The position numbers and the translations under genes are program-made. A stretch of 64,000 bases of DNA, taken from Pochonia chlamydosporia 170 (taxonomy: Eukaryota; Ascomycota; Sordariomycetes; Hypocreales; Clavicipitaceae). Each line of letters opens with the position of its first letter. Position 1 is the first letter of the stretch. Location: assembly GCF_001653235.2 (NCBI RefSeq), contig NW_019154046.1, positions 62,001 through 126,000 of the forward strand, written 5' to 3'. Positions 31,244 to 42,305 of this stretch are shown one piece after another. Below the pieces are notes generated by a model. That model did no database searches. It had not been told where the DNA came from and saw only the letters and a list, made by a program, of their open reading frames with translations.

Positions 31244-31741
31244 TTGTTGGTACTGCAGGTTTTTGAGGGATTAGGTTGTTGGTCGGGATCAATATTGAGC
31301 ACCAGACATGCAAGACGTTGCTTCAGCAGGTTTCTGTTGCTGCTGGCAAGTTTTCTAGTCGAGCGCACTTGACAGTGATTAGCTTCTCATCCCAAAACCA
31401 ATTCGATCTTTCATGTAGCTAGTTATTAGATCCCGTTGATACATGAATCCAGACTCGTCCATGCACTACTGCTTCCCTTTGGCCCTTTACAAAATGGTGA
31501 CACGTTCTTTAACACCCATCCTAAGCCTGGCTTCTATAGTTCTGCTCTGATCAACAACCGGACAACTGGTGATGTATCACCAAGTCCTGACTATATGGCC
31601 CTCGGAGGAACATACCGCTGAAAAGGGACCTTGGTAAGATGCTGCAAGTCCGCTGGAATATGACCATTTCAACCATGGGAGGACTAACTATAGCTCTGCA
31701 AGCACTGGATTTTATTGACTACTCTAGCTTACTGCCTAGAC
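31244..31741. other. Intergenic, convergent ends
   Basis: Nothing recognisable in this 500-bp gap between the permease end and the kynureninase end, apart from short frames in all phases. It probably holds the two 3' untranslated regions. Confidence 0.4.
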
Positions 31742-33131
31742 TCATGCTGCCATCTCAAGACCTAGCGCCTTCCTGAATATCCGCATAAATCTCCATACAT
31801 CCTCAAACCTCGTATACAGCGGCACAGGAGCAACGCGAATCACCCCCGGCTTACGCTTATCACACAACACACCGCTTTCTTCCAATACCTGGGAAGCCGA
31901 CTCCAACAGCCCCTCACGCAGCAATACACTAAGTTGCGTCCCCCTCTGCAGCGGATCTCTCGGTGATATTATACTGAAAAGCGGTCCCCTTCCATCATCC
32001 TGAGCCTGATTTATTATCTCGTCAAGCAGGTATTCTGCATACGCAGTAAGCACCAGCGCCTTGTCTCGCAGCTCCTTCATGCAAGTCTTCCCAAAAACAG
32101 ACAACGCACCAGACAGACTAGCCAGGTCGATGGCTGATGGATTCGACGTCTGGTACCCTGCCGCACCTGGCGTTGGGATAAATTTGTTGTCCATGTTGAA
32201 GCGGACCGATTTGTCACCACCATACCAGCCTGTCAGACGAGGGCGGTACGACGCCTTATCACCCGTCAGGTCAACCGTGCCGTATCTCTCGTGAATAAAG
32301 GCGCCGGCGATGGCACCCGGGCCAGCATTGATGTACTTGTAGGTGCACCAACAGGCAAAGTCAACGTTCCAGTCATGCAGTTTTAACTCTACATTTCCGG
32401 CTGCATGGGCTAGATCCCAGCCAACGATGATACCGTTTGCCTTAGCATGGGCTGTAATTTTGGGAATGTCGAAAAGTTGGCCTGAGTAATACTGTATACC
32501 GGGCAGCAACAGAAGGGCTGTATCATGTGCATTTTCATCAATCGTCTTCAGTATAAGCTCAGTCGATATCAGGCTGCCTTTAGGATTGTCAGGCTCAATC
32601 TTAATCATACATGTCGCTGGGTCCAGACCATGCCACGCAATCTGGCTTTCAATGGCGTAGTAATCGCTCGGAAACGGCCTCCATTCCAGTATAATCTTGA
32701 AGCGCTTTGCATCTGGCTTGTAGAAGCTCGCCATTAGAAGGTGCAGGTTGATTGTCAGGGTATTCATAATAACAATCTCGTGGGGCGAGGAACCAACGAG
32801 ATCTGCCGACTTTTTGGCGCAATCTTCAGCCAGATCCTGCCATGGAGTAAGTGGCGAGTTAGAGATTTTCGTATCGTGGCCCTTTACACCGATACTGGCC
32901 CAGGTTTCAAACTGGGCATTGACATACTCTCGAACTGCCCTCGGTTGCGCCCCAAGAGAGTTTCCCACAAAATAGAGGCACTGTTGGTCATCTTCTGAAG
33001 TCTGGTTCTCACCAGTGCCATTGACGAGGGTAGTCTGGACTGTAGCAATATTAGCCCTGTGAGACGCAGACGAAAGTACTAGGGCTCGAGTCAGGTTTCG
33101 AGCGTCTCACCAGGAATAGATCCATCCAGGG

Positions 33132-33152
33132 CAAGGCTCGAACCCACTACAC
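33132..33152 (+). repeat. hAT left terminal inverted repeat
   Basis: 21 bp, beginning CAAGGCTCGAACCC; pairs with 36113-36133 with one mismatch at position 12. Confidence 0.9.
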
Positions 33153-33423
33153 TGGATAGCCACGTGGACCATCCATAAATGGTCCATCTCTATTAAATCC
33201 ATCTTGTCGGCGCTCAGATTACATAATATCCATTACATTCGTGCTTGAAATGGATGTAATTGATGTATTTAGGTGGATTTAGGGTAGGTTTTGAGGATAT
33301 TTTCTGACCCAGTATTTCAGCGGTCGGCAGGCGTATTTTTGCACGAAATTGATCTTAAATCGAGACACTTAAAACCCTGGTCAGCAATGCCGATCACTCC
33401 ACAATTCATCTTCCACTGTCGGC

Positions 33424-35909
33424 ATGAACGAATTTCTTCGAATCTCCTGCTGCTGCTTGGCGTACAATTTTTTTTTACCATGTATGTCATTCGACATGCC
33501 AGTCCAGTCAGAGCAACAGAAGCTGCTGGAGGACCGTCTGTTTCGCGATTTTAAAGGCTGGACTTGGTCCGAACGCGCTCGTGACACTAGCTCGTGGCTT
33601 TGGGACTTTGGCTGCGATATTCAACGGCATGGGAACCGGAAATGGGCTTGCAAGCACTGCATCCTCATAAATCGGCCCAGTATCGCCAGTTTTGCGTCGT
33701 CAGGCCTTCAGAACGCGGCAAATCACCTGTGGCGTGAGCACAAAATACCAGCACCAGCACGCGAGAAAAGGAGCACGGCACAGCTGAAATCAGAAGGCGC
33801 ACCGGAATCGAAGCAGCCGACTATTGCCTCTGCTTTGAAACTGAACGTTGACAAGCCTAGGGAACAGACTATCGCGAATTGCATCATCTCACGGTTGGAT
33901 AAACAGCACTTCCAGCGAATGCTAGTGGAATTAATCGTGAGTAGCAATCAATCCTTCTCCTTCGTGGAGAACCCCGTCCTCCGAGAAATCTTCGACTATT
34001 TGAGTCCATCCGTTTCGATCCAATGCGCCAACCTGAGCGGCAGTGCTATTCGATATAAGATTATTCAAGAATATAACCGCCACAAGCAGAGGGTTATAGA
34101 AGTGCTGAGGAGCTCCACTGGACTGCTCCATATATCATTTGATGGCTGGACGTCTCGAAATAAGCTTGCCCTGTATGGGATTGCCTGCTTTTTTAGAGAT
34201 GAGAAGGACCGGCCCTGCAAAATCATAATTGGGGTTCCAGAGGCTCATCGCCACTTCGGCTCAACGATCGGCGGGGAGGTTCTCGATGTCCTGCATGCTC
34301 TTGGTGTGAGTCGAGAGAAGATTGGCTATTTCACCCTTGACAACGCTGAAAATAACGATACGGCGATGGAGGTTATCGGGGCTGAGCTTGGGTTCAACGG
34401 CCGGCTGCGTCGTGGACGTTGCATGGGCCACACCATCAACTTGTCAGCCAAGGCACTGTTATTTGGGAGAAATACGGACGCGTTCGAGCAGCAATTATCA
34501 GGCGCAGAAGCGTTATCTGATGCTGAATACGCTCGATGGCGCCGAAAAGGGCCTGTTGGGAAGTTACATAATATCGTTGTGGATGTGCGCGTTACCCATC
34601 GGCTGATATACTTATTCAGAGAGGTTCAGAGGGTAGGAGGCTTGACCAAACGCCATTCGCCTTGTGCTAACTTTGGCTCTTTAAATAGGAAGAAATTGAT
34701 CGCGCCACCACCCTGAAACTTCGGTCGAAGAAACCGCTCAAGCTAATCATCGATAACGACACGCGCTGGCTGTCACAGCTCTACATGATCCGCAGGGCTC
34801 TGCGGTTAAAAACGTCCATCAAACTACTGCTGGCCAGGTACAAGGCACAGTGGGAAGACGAAAATCGGTCTAGGAAGACTGGGCAGGTGACGCAAGCCAA
34901 GTTGGCCAAAAAGCCACGCATCCTCCGAGACGAGAACCAACTGACAGACAGAGACTGGGAGGTCCTCTACCATTTGGAGGCTATTCTGACCGTCTTCGAA
35001 ACCGTGGTGAAGACGCTGGAGGGCGATGGGCACATCCGTAAGCGCAGACAGGGCTGGACCGGTTCCTACGGCAATGTCTGGGACGTGGTGCTGGGGTACG
35101 AGCTGCTTCTTAACACACTGGAAGAGTATAAAGAGCTTGCTGCTGGTTTTCCTGATGCAGAGTACTTGCGCATCGGAATCAACCTTGCTTGGGATAAGCT
35201 GGATGAGTATTACCAACGGCTGGATGAGACGCCGATATACTATACAGCCATGGCGCTCCATCCAGCCTATCGCTGGGACTGGTTTGATGAGACGTGGTCA
35301 CATAAGCCTAGTTGGGTAAAAAAGGCAAAAGAGATGGTTGCCGATGTCTGGTTATCCGATTACGCCCACCTTGAAGTTGGAACTACCAGCAGCAGGAGTG
35401 ACGAGGAGCCACCAGCTAAACGGTCTCGGTTTTTCAACGCGTTCGAGAAGAACAGTCGTCTGCCAAGCTCAACACCAGCCTACGTAACAACTATAATGGG
35501 CGACGAGTACCAGGCGTGGCAGACGGATCGTGAGGTAGGTGACAGCAATGTTCGCGATCCAATCCGTTACTGGATCACGAAAAAAGGCAGATATCCCAGG
35601 TTATCCAGGATGGCCTTGGACTTCCTGACGATTCAGCCAATGTCAGCCGAATGTGAAAGGTTATTTTCAGCAGCTGGCAAGATGGTCTCGGCATTGCGTA
35701 CAGACCTCGATGCTGAGATTATTGGAATCTGTCAGGTTTTACGTTCTTGGTATCGTGCAGGCCTCATCAAGGACCTAGATCCATTGCTTCACTCGCATGT
35801 TGAGACTCAACTGGATGGAGTCTACGCGACTCTGAGCGACAATGAACTGGCACTTGCCGAGTCAAAGTGGCTATTGGACGGCGAGGACAGCGTCAGCGAG
35901 GGGGGGTGA
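33424..35909 (+). CDS. hAT-family transposase
   Basis: Two exons (33424-34632 and 34689-35909; intron 56 bp, GTAGGA...AATAG, phase 0) form 2,430 nt, up to 809 aa; Met codons at 33484 and 33496 are equally likely starts. Order of domains: a BED-type zinc finger (WACKHC ... HLWREH, about residues 75-110), the RNase H-like core with the first Asp in FDGWTS and the second in LDNAENND, the CxxH-like RCMGHTINLSAKAL, the DTRWLSQLY block that follows the intron, and at the C-terminus the hAT dimerisation region (DPIRYWITKKGRYP ... LSRMALDFLTIQPMSAECERLFSAAG). No stop or frameshift is seen. The gene lies inside the kynureninase gene on the opposite strand. Confidence 0.92.
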
Positions 35910-36112
35910 TTTAGTACTGCAGCAGACGGGGGAAGAGTTAATAACGAAATATGAAAGTGAGGCCGAATAGGCCTGATCCGGTGAACAGTCTCCAAAGTGC
36001 ACTTGTACATACATGTGTACATCCACTCCACTCAACTTGGAAGTGTATCACATCCACCAAGTAGAGGTCTGATATGTAGCACATCCACTCGACTTGGCCC
36101 AAATGTGGATGG

Positions 36113-36133
36113 GTGTAGTGGTTTCGAGCCTTG
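36113..36133 (-). repeat. hAT right terminal inverted repeat
   Basis: 21 bp, ending GGTTTCGAGCCTTG; inverted copy of the left end. It is followed directly by the target-site duplication ATCCAGGG. Confidence 0.9.
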
Positions 36134-36307
36134 ATCCAGGGCCCTTTTTTTCAGCGATGAGACTGATGGAAGGACAAATTCACTCCGAAGATGTCGTAGT
36201 TTATCCTGCGCGTCCAAGTGTCGTGCAAAAGTAACAGAGTTAGCATCATTTGGGAACCCGGCTGGAGAACCATTTCGCACGCTTTCGACGTATTTCAAAA
36301 GTTCCAT

Positions 36308-36922
36308 GTCGTCAGTAGTTTGTCTCATGGAGTTGTTCACGTTGATTGACGAAAAACAACAGCAGATGATGCACGATTTGTAGGGTTCCACCGTTGGCTT
36401 GCAGGCTTAAAATAACCAACTTGAACCATCGCTTCCAGAATACCACGTACTTTTCTTCATTGCAAGCCTTTTATCTCAAATATGCTAATATTCAACTGAG
36501 ACTCGTCAGATTTCCAGAGACGTCCCACTTTGGCGTGTTGCGGCCCCAACGGCTTCATTCTGCTTGGAGTTGATTGGCTGCGATGTTGCTTTCGGAATAC
36601 AAATTGGGCTTTCTGTTCCGCTCCGTTCCGTAATCTTTCCGCCGATGATCAGTCACCAGAATTGGCTTAGGAAAGCCTTAAAGCCGGGGGACGGCACTTG
36701 CTCCGGACTCTTGATCCAACCTCTCGGTCAACTCATCCTCGCCGTCTAAACCAGTCTAAATCCCTACCTACCCTCGTTGTACTTTGTACATGTCCAAGTA
36801 TTGCCGGAAGCACGAGGCATAAAGGAAAGAGTGCTCCGTACATACCGTACGGTATGGATGGACTGCGCATTACGGGCTGCGCATTACGGGCTTCGGTTCC
36901 TCAGGCTAAGAATGTCAGCGTC
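36308..36922. promoter_or_regulatory. Divergent promoter of kynureninase and regulator 2 with TTCCG cluster
   Basis: CGGAA at 36593 is followed by TTCCG at 36616, CTCCG at 36621, TTCCG at 36626 and TTCCG at 36637, all within 50 bp and near the middle of the 615-bp space between the two divergent starts (about 290-335 bp from kynureninase and 280-330 bp from the regulator). Nearer the regulator, 36841-36856 is a perfect 16-bp palindrome (CATACCGTACGGTATG) and 36863-36890 holds a 14-bp unit CTGCGCATTACGGG repeated twice in tandem. Confidence 0.55.
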
Positions 36923-39482
36923 ATGGCCGATCCGCCTGCCAGCGTTGCACGGGCTTCCGGCGACAAGCGACCGATGCCATCCGTCGCCAATGAACCAGCT
37001 AAGCGTCGTGCTCCGTATGCACAAAGGGCATGTGATGCTTGTCGCAGGCGCAAAGGCCGTTGCAACGGGGCTAAGCCTTGTGATTACTGCATCGGCCGCT
37101 CGTTTAACTGCTGCTACTCCATCAGTTCTCATGACAGTCGGCCAGTCAAAACGCGGCAGAGTTCGTCCAAAACTTCTACCATTGCTAGCAAGTGGACGCC
37201 GGAGTAAGTTGGATACTTGGGGATGCCTTACTGGGTCGATTTTTCATGCATGGTGTGACTAACTCAACTTTGCAGTAGCAGCTCTATTAATGGCCTCGTT
37301 GCCACAATCCAGGGACACTTGGATACTCTTGCCTCTCATGTCAGAACCGATGCTACGGTCCAAGACCAAACTGGGGACGACGCCTTTGCTCGGGGTAGCA
37401 TGACAAGACCGACTCAAGAGCCGGCAGTGAGATATGGACTTTCCGCATTCACATCCGCAGCTACGCCCATATCGCCCTCATCATCAACCACTGACAAGTC
37501 ATCAAAGCGACCCAAAGGCGTCAAGTATCACGGGCCGACCAGTCCAGCATACAGCCTGGTGGCTGCACAGATCCAGTTCGAGGACCGAAGGATCAATGTA
37601 GGCGTCAGTCCAAGCAGCAAACTAAGGAGCGCTACATGTGACAAGAGCGACAACGAAAGCGACAGCGATCAAGAAGACGATGGTCATTCAAAAGACGAAA
37701 ATTCCATTGCCAGTCGCCCATTGGCGAGACCAAGTACGCACCAAGCGCTCTTCCAATCACTTCACCTATTCCACACTCGCGAAACCATTCGACTCGTGCG
37801 TGTGTACCACGAAGTTATTGGCGAGCTGCATCCCATTTGCAATATTGACGCCCTCGTGGAGCTGATACGACAGATACATTCGACCAGTAGTGGTGGCCTT
37901 TCTGGAAAAGGGGAGCGCGAGGTGGCCGTGGATGTGAATGACTTGTTGGAATTGAACCTCGGTCTGGCTATTGCGCTAACCGCTGAGGCCGCCACCTCAT
38001 CTACTATTGCCAACACCATATACAAGCAATGTCGAGGCTACATCGATACCAAGATAACGAGCCGCTCAAAGTCTATCAAGGATGTTGTTGTAACGCTGAT
38101 GCTGGTTCGTACTTTTCTATTCTTCCAATCCACATTTTTGGAGTTTGGACGTTAATATTTCTCAACTCGTAGGGACTGTACTATTTCTTCAAGTGTGAGT
38201 CTCAACTCGCTTGGCGCATGTGTGGTCTAGCTGGCCGCATGGCAATGGAACTTGGATTGCACAGCCTAGAAGCGTCACAGTTCGACCAACAGAGCAGCGA
38301 ATGGCAGCAAGAGTTGGTAACATTGTCCTGTACGCTGTTGGTCCTCGATCGTCAATGGAGCGCCGCAACAGGATATCCATCTAATTTCAAAGAAACGGAT
38401 TTTGAAATGGCCAAAGTTTCATTGGTAATAACAACTGACTTCTGTCCTACGACTCCCCAAACCGACAATATTAACAACGGGAGCAGGCACATACGCCCTA
38501 CTTGAAAGAGATGATGAAGTTTACCCTCATCAGCCACAAATTCAACGAACCAATCTCCCAAGTTGCTCGGGGCGAATGCATCGAGGAAGATGACATTGAC
38601 TTGATCAACTTCCAAGTCGAAAATTGGCGGAAACGAGCCCTTGAGAACCAAAGCTTTGTTCACCCCGAACAGTGGGAGTCAAGTCTGTCTGCACAACCGC
38701 CCCCGTGGACCACCCTCTTGTACCTACGCGCAAACGCCGTTCGAGGGATCCTCATGCGTCCTTTTTATCTCTCCAGCCAAGGCAGCCACGTTGCCGCTAA
38801 GAAGGTATGGCCGGGGTTGGAACTCGTCTCGGACTCGCTCAACATTTTATCCATTCTTGACAACACTACCGACATCTACAAGAAGCAACACCCCAACTTC
38901 CAACACTACGTAGCTTCATCATGCGCTCTACTTTTCCTCATAATTATATACACCAAGAAGCACGGCATCACACCGCCAGAATCCAAACACGAGTTCCTGC
39001 AAACGGTGAAGCAGAATTTCGACATTGCTCTCAAGCTCTCGGCTGCATACAGCCAATCATCGCGCGCATCACGGGAGCTATGGAAGCGTTTGCAGTCTGT
39101 AGGAGATCCTTTATTCCGCTGGGGCGTTCTACATGAGGAGACGCTGCGAGATGCTTCTGGGGCAGGTACATCATCGAATACTCGGCCCGCCGATTCCGAT
39201 TCGAGAATGCCCAAAGCGAAGAGACAAGACGTTGTAACAGAAGACACGGGGTGGGCCAATCAAATAACTTCAAAGAATAGGTCATCTGCCGTGCCTGGGG
39301 ATGGCCTTTTGTTTCAGGACATGTCCATCTCGAACACGATGGCGACGTCAACTGGTCCGGAAGGGCCTGCTTCGATGAACGAGCTCATCGAGAATGATTT
39401 TGGGTTTGATTCATTGGATCCTCTAATTTTAGGGTGGCCGATGAAATCGACTGGAGCGTGGTTCTCGGATGGCTTATTTTAG
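36923..39482 (+). CDS. Zn2Cys6 transcription factor with fungal-specific domain (cluster regulator candidate 2)
   Basis: Four exons (36923-37203, 37276-38104, 38173-38424, 38487-39482) sum to 2,358 nt, 785 aa. The zinc cluster RACDACRRRKGRCNGAKPCDYCIGRSFNC lies near residues 35-63 (CxxC-x6-C-x5-CxxC-x6-C). A Ser/Asp-rich linker follows, and the middle-homology region shows FFKCESQLAWRMCGLAGRMAMELGLH and CTLLVLDRQWSAATGYP. ATG 36923 is the first in-frame Met after a frame without conserved residues. It is divergent from kynureninase and shares the TTCCG-rich promoter, so it is a good candidate for a pathway activator or for self-control; the partner regulator is at 24322-21717. Confidence 0.87.
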
Positions 39483-40911
39483 TCAAGATACGAGCTGTAA
39501 CTTTTGACCTGCATTTGTGACGCTAGCAATGTGGCAAAGCGAGGTGTTTGAAATGCACGTCGCGAGCAAAGGCTTTGGCAGTGCCATGATGGAGCAAGTA
39601 CTCACTTACGCATCCAGGCAGAATCGGCTTGCAGTCTGGCGTCAGGTTGTCGTTTTCCCCCTGGATGTCAGGTCTGCTAGGGCACGACTTACCACGCTTA
39701 ATCAATGTTAAAGTTAGCCTTATTTTTGCTCTGCAGGCGGAACAAGTGTGAGGGGACTCGCACTCACGTAATAACGAAGGAATCTGGCTGCTGACCGGTA
39801 GGGAACAGTTCCTCATCTGCGCGGATTGAGGCGAAGCTCGAAAATGTTGCTAAAACAAACGCTATATTAATTTGTTGAAGTTAAAACTCTGTCCAGCAGA
39901 CGCAGAAACAGGAGCAGACCCAGCCGTAGACTTGGGTCACGGACTTGGAACTTCTATGTCTCTTGTCGAAACAGTGCCAAGCTCTTAGCGACCTAATCAT
40001 ATCGGCTTCGACTTCCGCAACGTCGACTTTCTGCAGAAGTGTTTCGGCTTCGAACAGAATATCAACGGCGCGATATCTTCTGAACGATGCAAATGAGACT
40101 GTCATCTTAACAGCAATTGGGAACCCCCCACCTATCTCGTTAGCATTTTTGGCAGGATTTATGTCGTATGCAGGCCATCAGCTCCTTGCTATCAGTCGAC
40201 TTGTCGCAAGTCGTGTGCGACAACATCGGTCACCACATCGTTGTTCTGGACCACACCCGCATGGTGGCCAGCGAAGCGCATGATCTCTTGCATATCAATT
40301 CTCATTACATCACCTCCACTGTGCCTGCAGGTACCTTGACAAGCTTTCACCACAAGACAATACTTGACCGCGGCCTGGTCTTGACTCCCATGGCCCCCAA
40401 CCCGCATGGCTTGTACTGATGGGAAAACATGCAGGCGCTCGGAATTAGCGGCACAGTTAATATTGATGATGGACTCTTTGCAAGCCAAGTAGAGCAGAGA
40501 CTTCGGCCAAGGATGATTGTGTTGGTCATGGGCAGTATCATCGCGAATGGTGAAGAGAGTAACGGACATGAAGCAGGGAGGACGAGGTTTCCGCCGCATG
40601 TAGGCCGGCTACAAAGAGACAATCACAACCCCAGTTACACACATGCCATCTGCATCACTACATGCAAATACGCGATGACACGGGAGAAACCTCTCATTGC
40701 TAACTTTCTTTTCTTGGAACCTACAGGAGTAAACTGGAACGCCGAGGAGTAGCCTGAAGAACACATGCAGGCATAAAAGGAACAATTCCTCCCAAGTTTG
40801 GCAGCACAAGAATAAACTTCATCCCATCACCCTCCAGTTAATCATCACTTGCATACATACAAGCTATCCTTTCCCATCCTCTTCATTCTTCATCTACATA
40901 TACTTGTCGTC
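39483..40911. other. 1.4 kb without a recognised gene
   Basis: Several frames of 60-135 codons overlap here on both strands. A plus-strand frame at 40168-40419 and a minus-strand frame at 40105-39881 (RRYRAVDILFEAETLLQKVDV...) have fairly protein-like composition, but neither has a known motif and no splice set joins them convincingly. They could be exons of an unknown gene or relics. The last 70 bp before 40912 are CT-rich, as expected in front of the secreted-protein gene. Confidence 0.35.
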
Positions 40912-41432
40912 ATGCATTTCACCAACATCATTGCCAGTGGTCTCGTCATCGCCAGCGGCCTCGCCGCACCCCGCCCAATGGACAGCCGCGAGGTAATGAT
41001 CCCGCCGTCAACCTGGTTACAGCACAATCTAATTAATTCTCTCGCCAGGTCACTCAATTGAGCCCTCGGGAGTACTGGGCGTTTGCATTCAAGCAACGTG
41101 ACAGCAACTTGGCTCACGACAAACGGGACAAGTCGCAGGCCGTTGCTGCCCGCGCAGATCTGAAGTTCGCCCTTAAGGTTCGAGAGGGCTCGCATGCGAA
41201 GCGAGCTCCCCTGGATTCGCAGTGCGAACAAACCGAGGAGGGCATCTACTGCACCTACACCAGCGCGGATGTCGAGGCATACGGTACTGCTGGCCGCCTT
41301 CAGGACGGCTGCTTGACGGTTAGCACGGTTGTCACATGCTTCTACCCCGGAGCCAAACCCGAAGACATTGTAAGTCGGTGTTTGGTCTTTGGAGAACAGT
41401 TCCCAACAAATTGCTGACTTTCCCCAGAACTA
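40912..41432 (+). CDS. Small secreted cysteine-containing protein, effector-like
   Basis: Three exons (40912-40992, 41049-41369, 41427-41432) encode 135 aa. The first exon gives a secretion signal (MHFTNIIASGLVIASGLAAP, cleavage expected after the Ala-rich end). A Kex2-type dibasic site (HAKR, then APLDSQC) may release a C-terminal peptide of about 50 residues with four cysteines (C in DSQCEQ, IYCTY, DGCLT and VTCFYPG), enough for two disulfides. The last exon contributes only one Asn and the stop, which follows from the CCCAG acceptor and should be confirmed. No homologue recognised. The ATG is preceded by a long CT-rich leader with an upstream ATG at 40849 in another exon frame. Confidence 0.65.
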
Positions 41433-42305
41433 GGTACGAACGTTATGCGCCCAGTTTTGTGTAGGAGAGCACATGTCGGTCAGGCATGGGTGATGGACGG
41501 GATGGAATGCGTTCCTCGTAAAGGAAAGCTTCGTGAGAGTGCAAAGGATCATGTAGATATAGGTTGGACTGACACCCATTGATAATTGTTAGACCTGTCT
41601 TTTGTGTTGTAACTTTCTTTGTATCATCTCGTTGAGAACTAACTGACTTGACATTTGATTGTATTGTGATCTCCTTGAATTGTGATTGGCGCCCAAGTGT
41701 CAGCACATGTGACTGTTCAAGGTTGGTCCTCAGAAAGAGAGAAGTGAAAGAAAAGAAAAAGGCTCTACATCAATCAATAACTTGACATGGAGTTTTTGGT
41801 TTTCTGCCCTCCGCCTGAAAATAACCGATAACGGGCTACTGTCTAATGTGGAAGTTGGTGGTTGTCCCGCACACGCGGCTTGGTGAGTCGTGTTGGTGGA
41901 TGCAACAGCTGCACGATGGCTGTGGCGGGGTTTTGAGCACTTGACTTGACCAATCTGATCGCGAATTGATATTGACCAGACCAGACTTGACTCCAAACCC
42001 CTGTTTTCCCGCACCCCGCCTAAAGGTTAGCGCTCACAATGCCCTGAGGCCGAGACATGCAGCCCGGCACGGGCCTATTTAATGAGGCACAGGCATCCGC
42101 TGCGAGTTGCACCTGGTCTCAAGAACTTTTGGACGTTGGGATTCATCGAATTGCAGATCGAACAAGTTAACCCAACTCGGACAAAATCACTTACAAGCTC
42201 TCATCTCAACAGCAGGCGAACCATAACCTCAAGCCAGCTCCGCACGCACCAAGAAGATAGCATTTTGGATTATTTGTGGCGTATTGCTATTTTGCAGGAA
42301 GCAAG
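41433..42305. other. Intergenic
   Basis: No gene recognised in this 870-bp region. Frames on both strands are short. Two stretches are pyrimidine-rich, the second leading into the kinase-like gene at 42306. Confidence 0.4.

Larger units (their letters stand above)
33132..36133 (+). mobile_element. hAT DNA transposon, 3,002 bp, apparently complete
   Basis: The element is bounded by 21-bp terminal inverted repeats with one mismatch (33132-33152 beginning CAAGGCTCGAA, and 36113-36133 ending TTCGAGCCTTG) and flanked by the identical 8-bp target-site duplication ATCCAGGG (33124-33131 and 36134-36141). Eight-bp duplications and a BED/hAT transposase define the hAT superfamily. Subterminal regions hold repeated CATCCA/TGGATG words on both sides (for example 36017-36110, with three copies of CACATCCAC or GTACATCCAC near ACTTGG), the usual transposase binding sites. 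The intact ends, perfect duplication and open transposase point to a recent and possibly autonomous copy. Confidence 0.92.
31742..36307 (-). pseudogene. Kynureninase, exon 1 interrupted by a hAT transposon
   Basis: The 3' part is a 432-codon exon (33039-31742) with [35 protein letters not shown]-binding WDLAHAAGN and the lysine motif CTYKYIN (Lys that would be near residue 297), all typical of kynureninase, which splits kynurenine (or its 3-hydroxy form) into anthranilate and alanine. The matching N-terminus lies 3 kb away: 36307-36134 encodes MELLKYVESVRN... through SVTFARHLDAQDKLRHLRSEF and ends at LKKRALD. Between them is the transposon 33132-36133. Removing the element and one 8-bp duplication would give 174+13 nt of exon 1, an intron at 33110-33040 (GTGAGA...TACAG), and a total of 1,485 nt, a full frame of 494 codons. 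As it stands, translation from the start runs into the transposon and stops. An earlier Met at 36328 is possible. Loss of function is inferred; splicing out of the element cannot be excluded. Confidence 0.9.

Noticed and set aside
31742..32968. A complete kynureninase starting at 32968
   Set aside because: That start is a GTG inside the conserved FVGNSLG block; the true N-terminus is at 36307 on the far side of the transposon.
33136..33152. GGCTCGAACCC / GGTTTCGAGCC looked like a tRNA B-box at both 33140 and 36121
   Set aside because: The two hits are mirror images at the ends of the hAT element and form its terminal inverted repeats; no A-box or cloverleaf is nearby.
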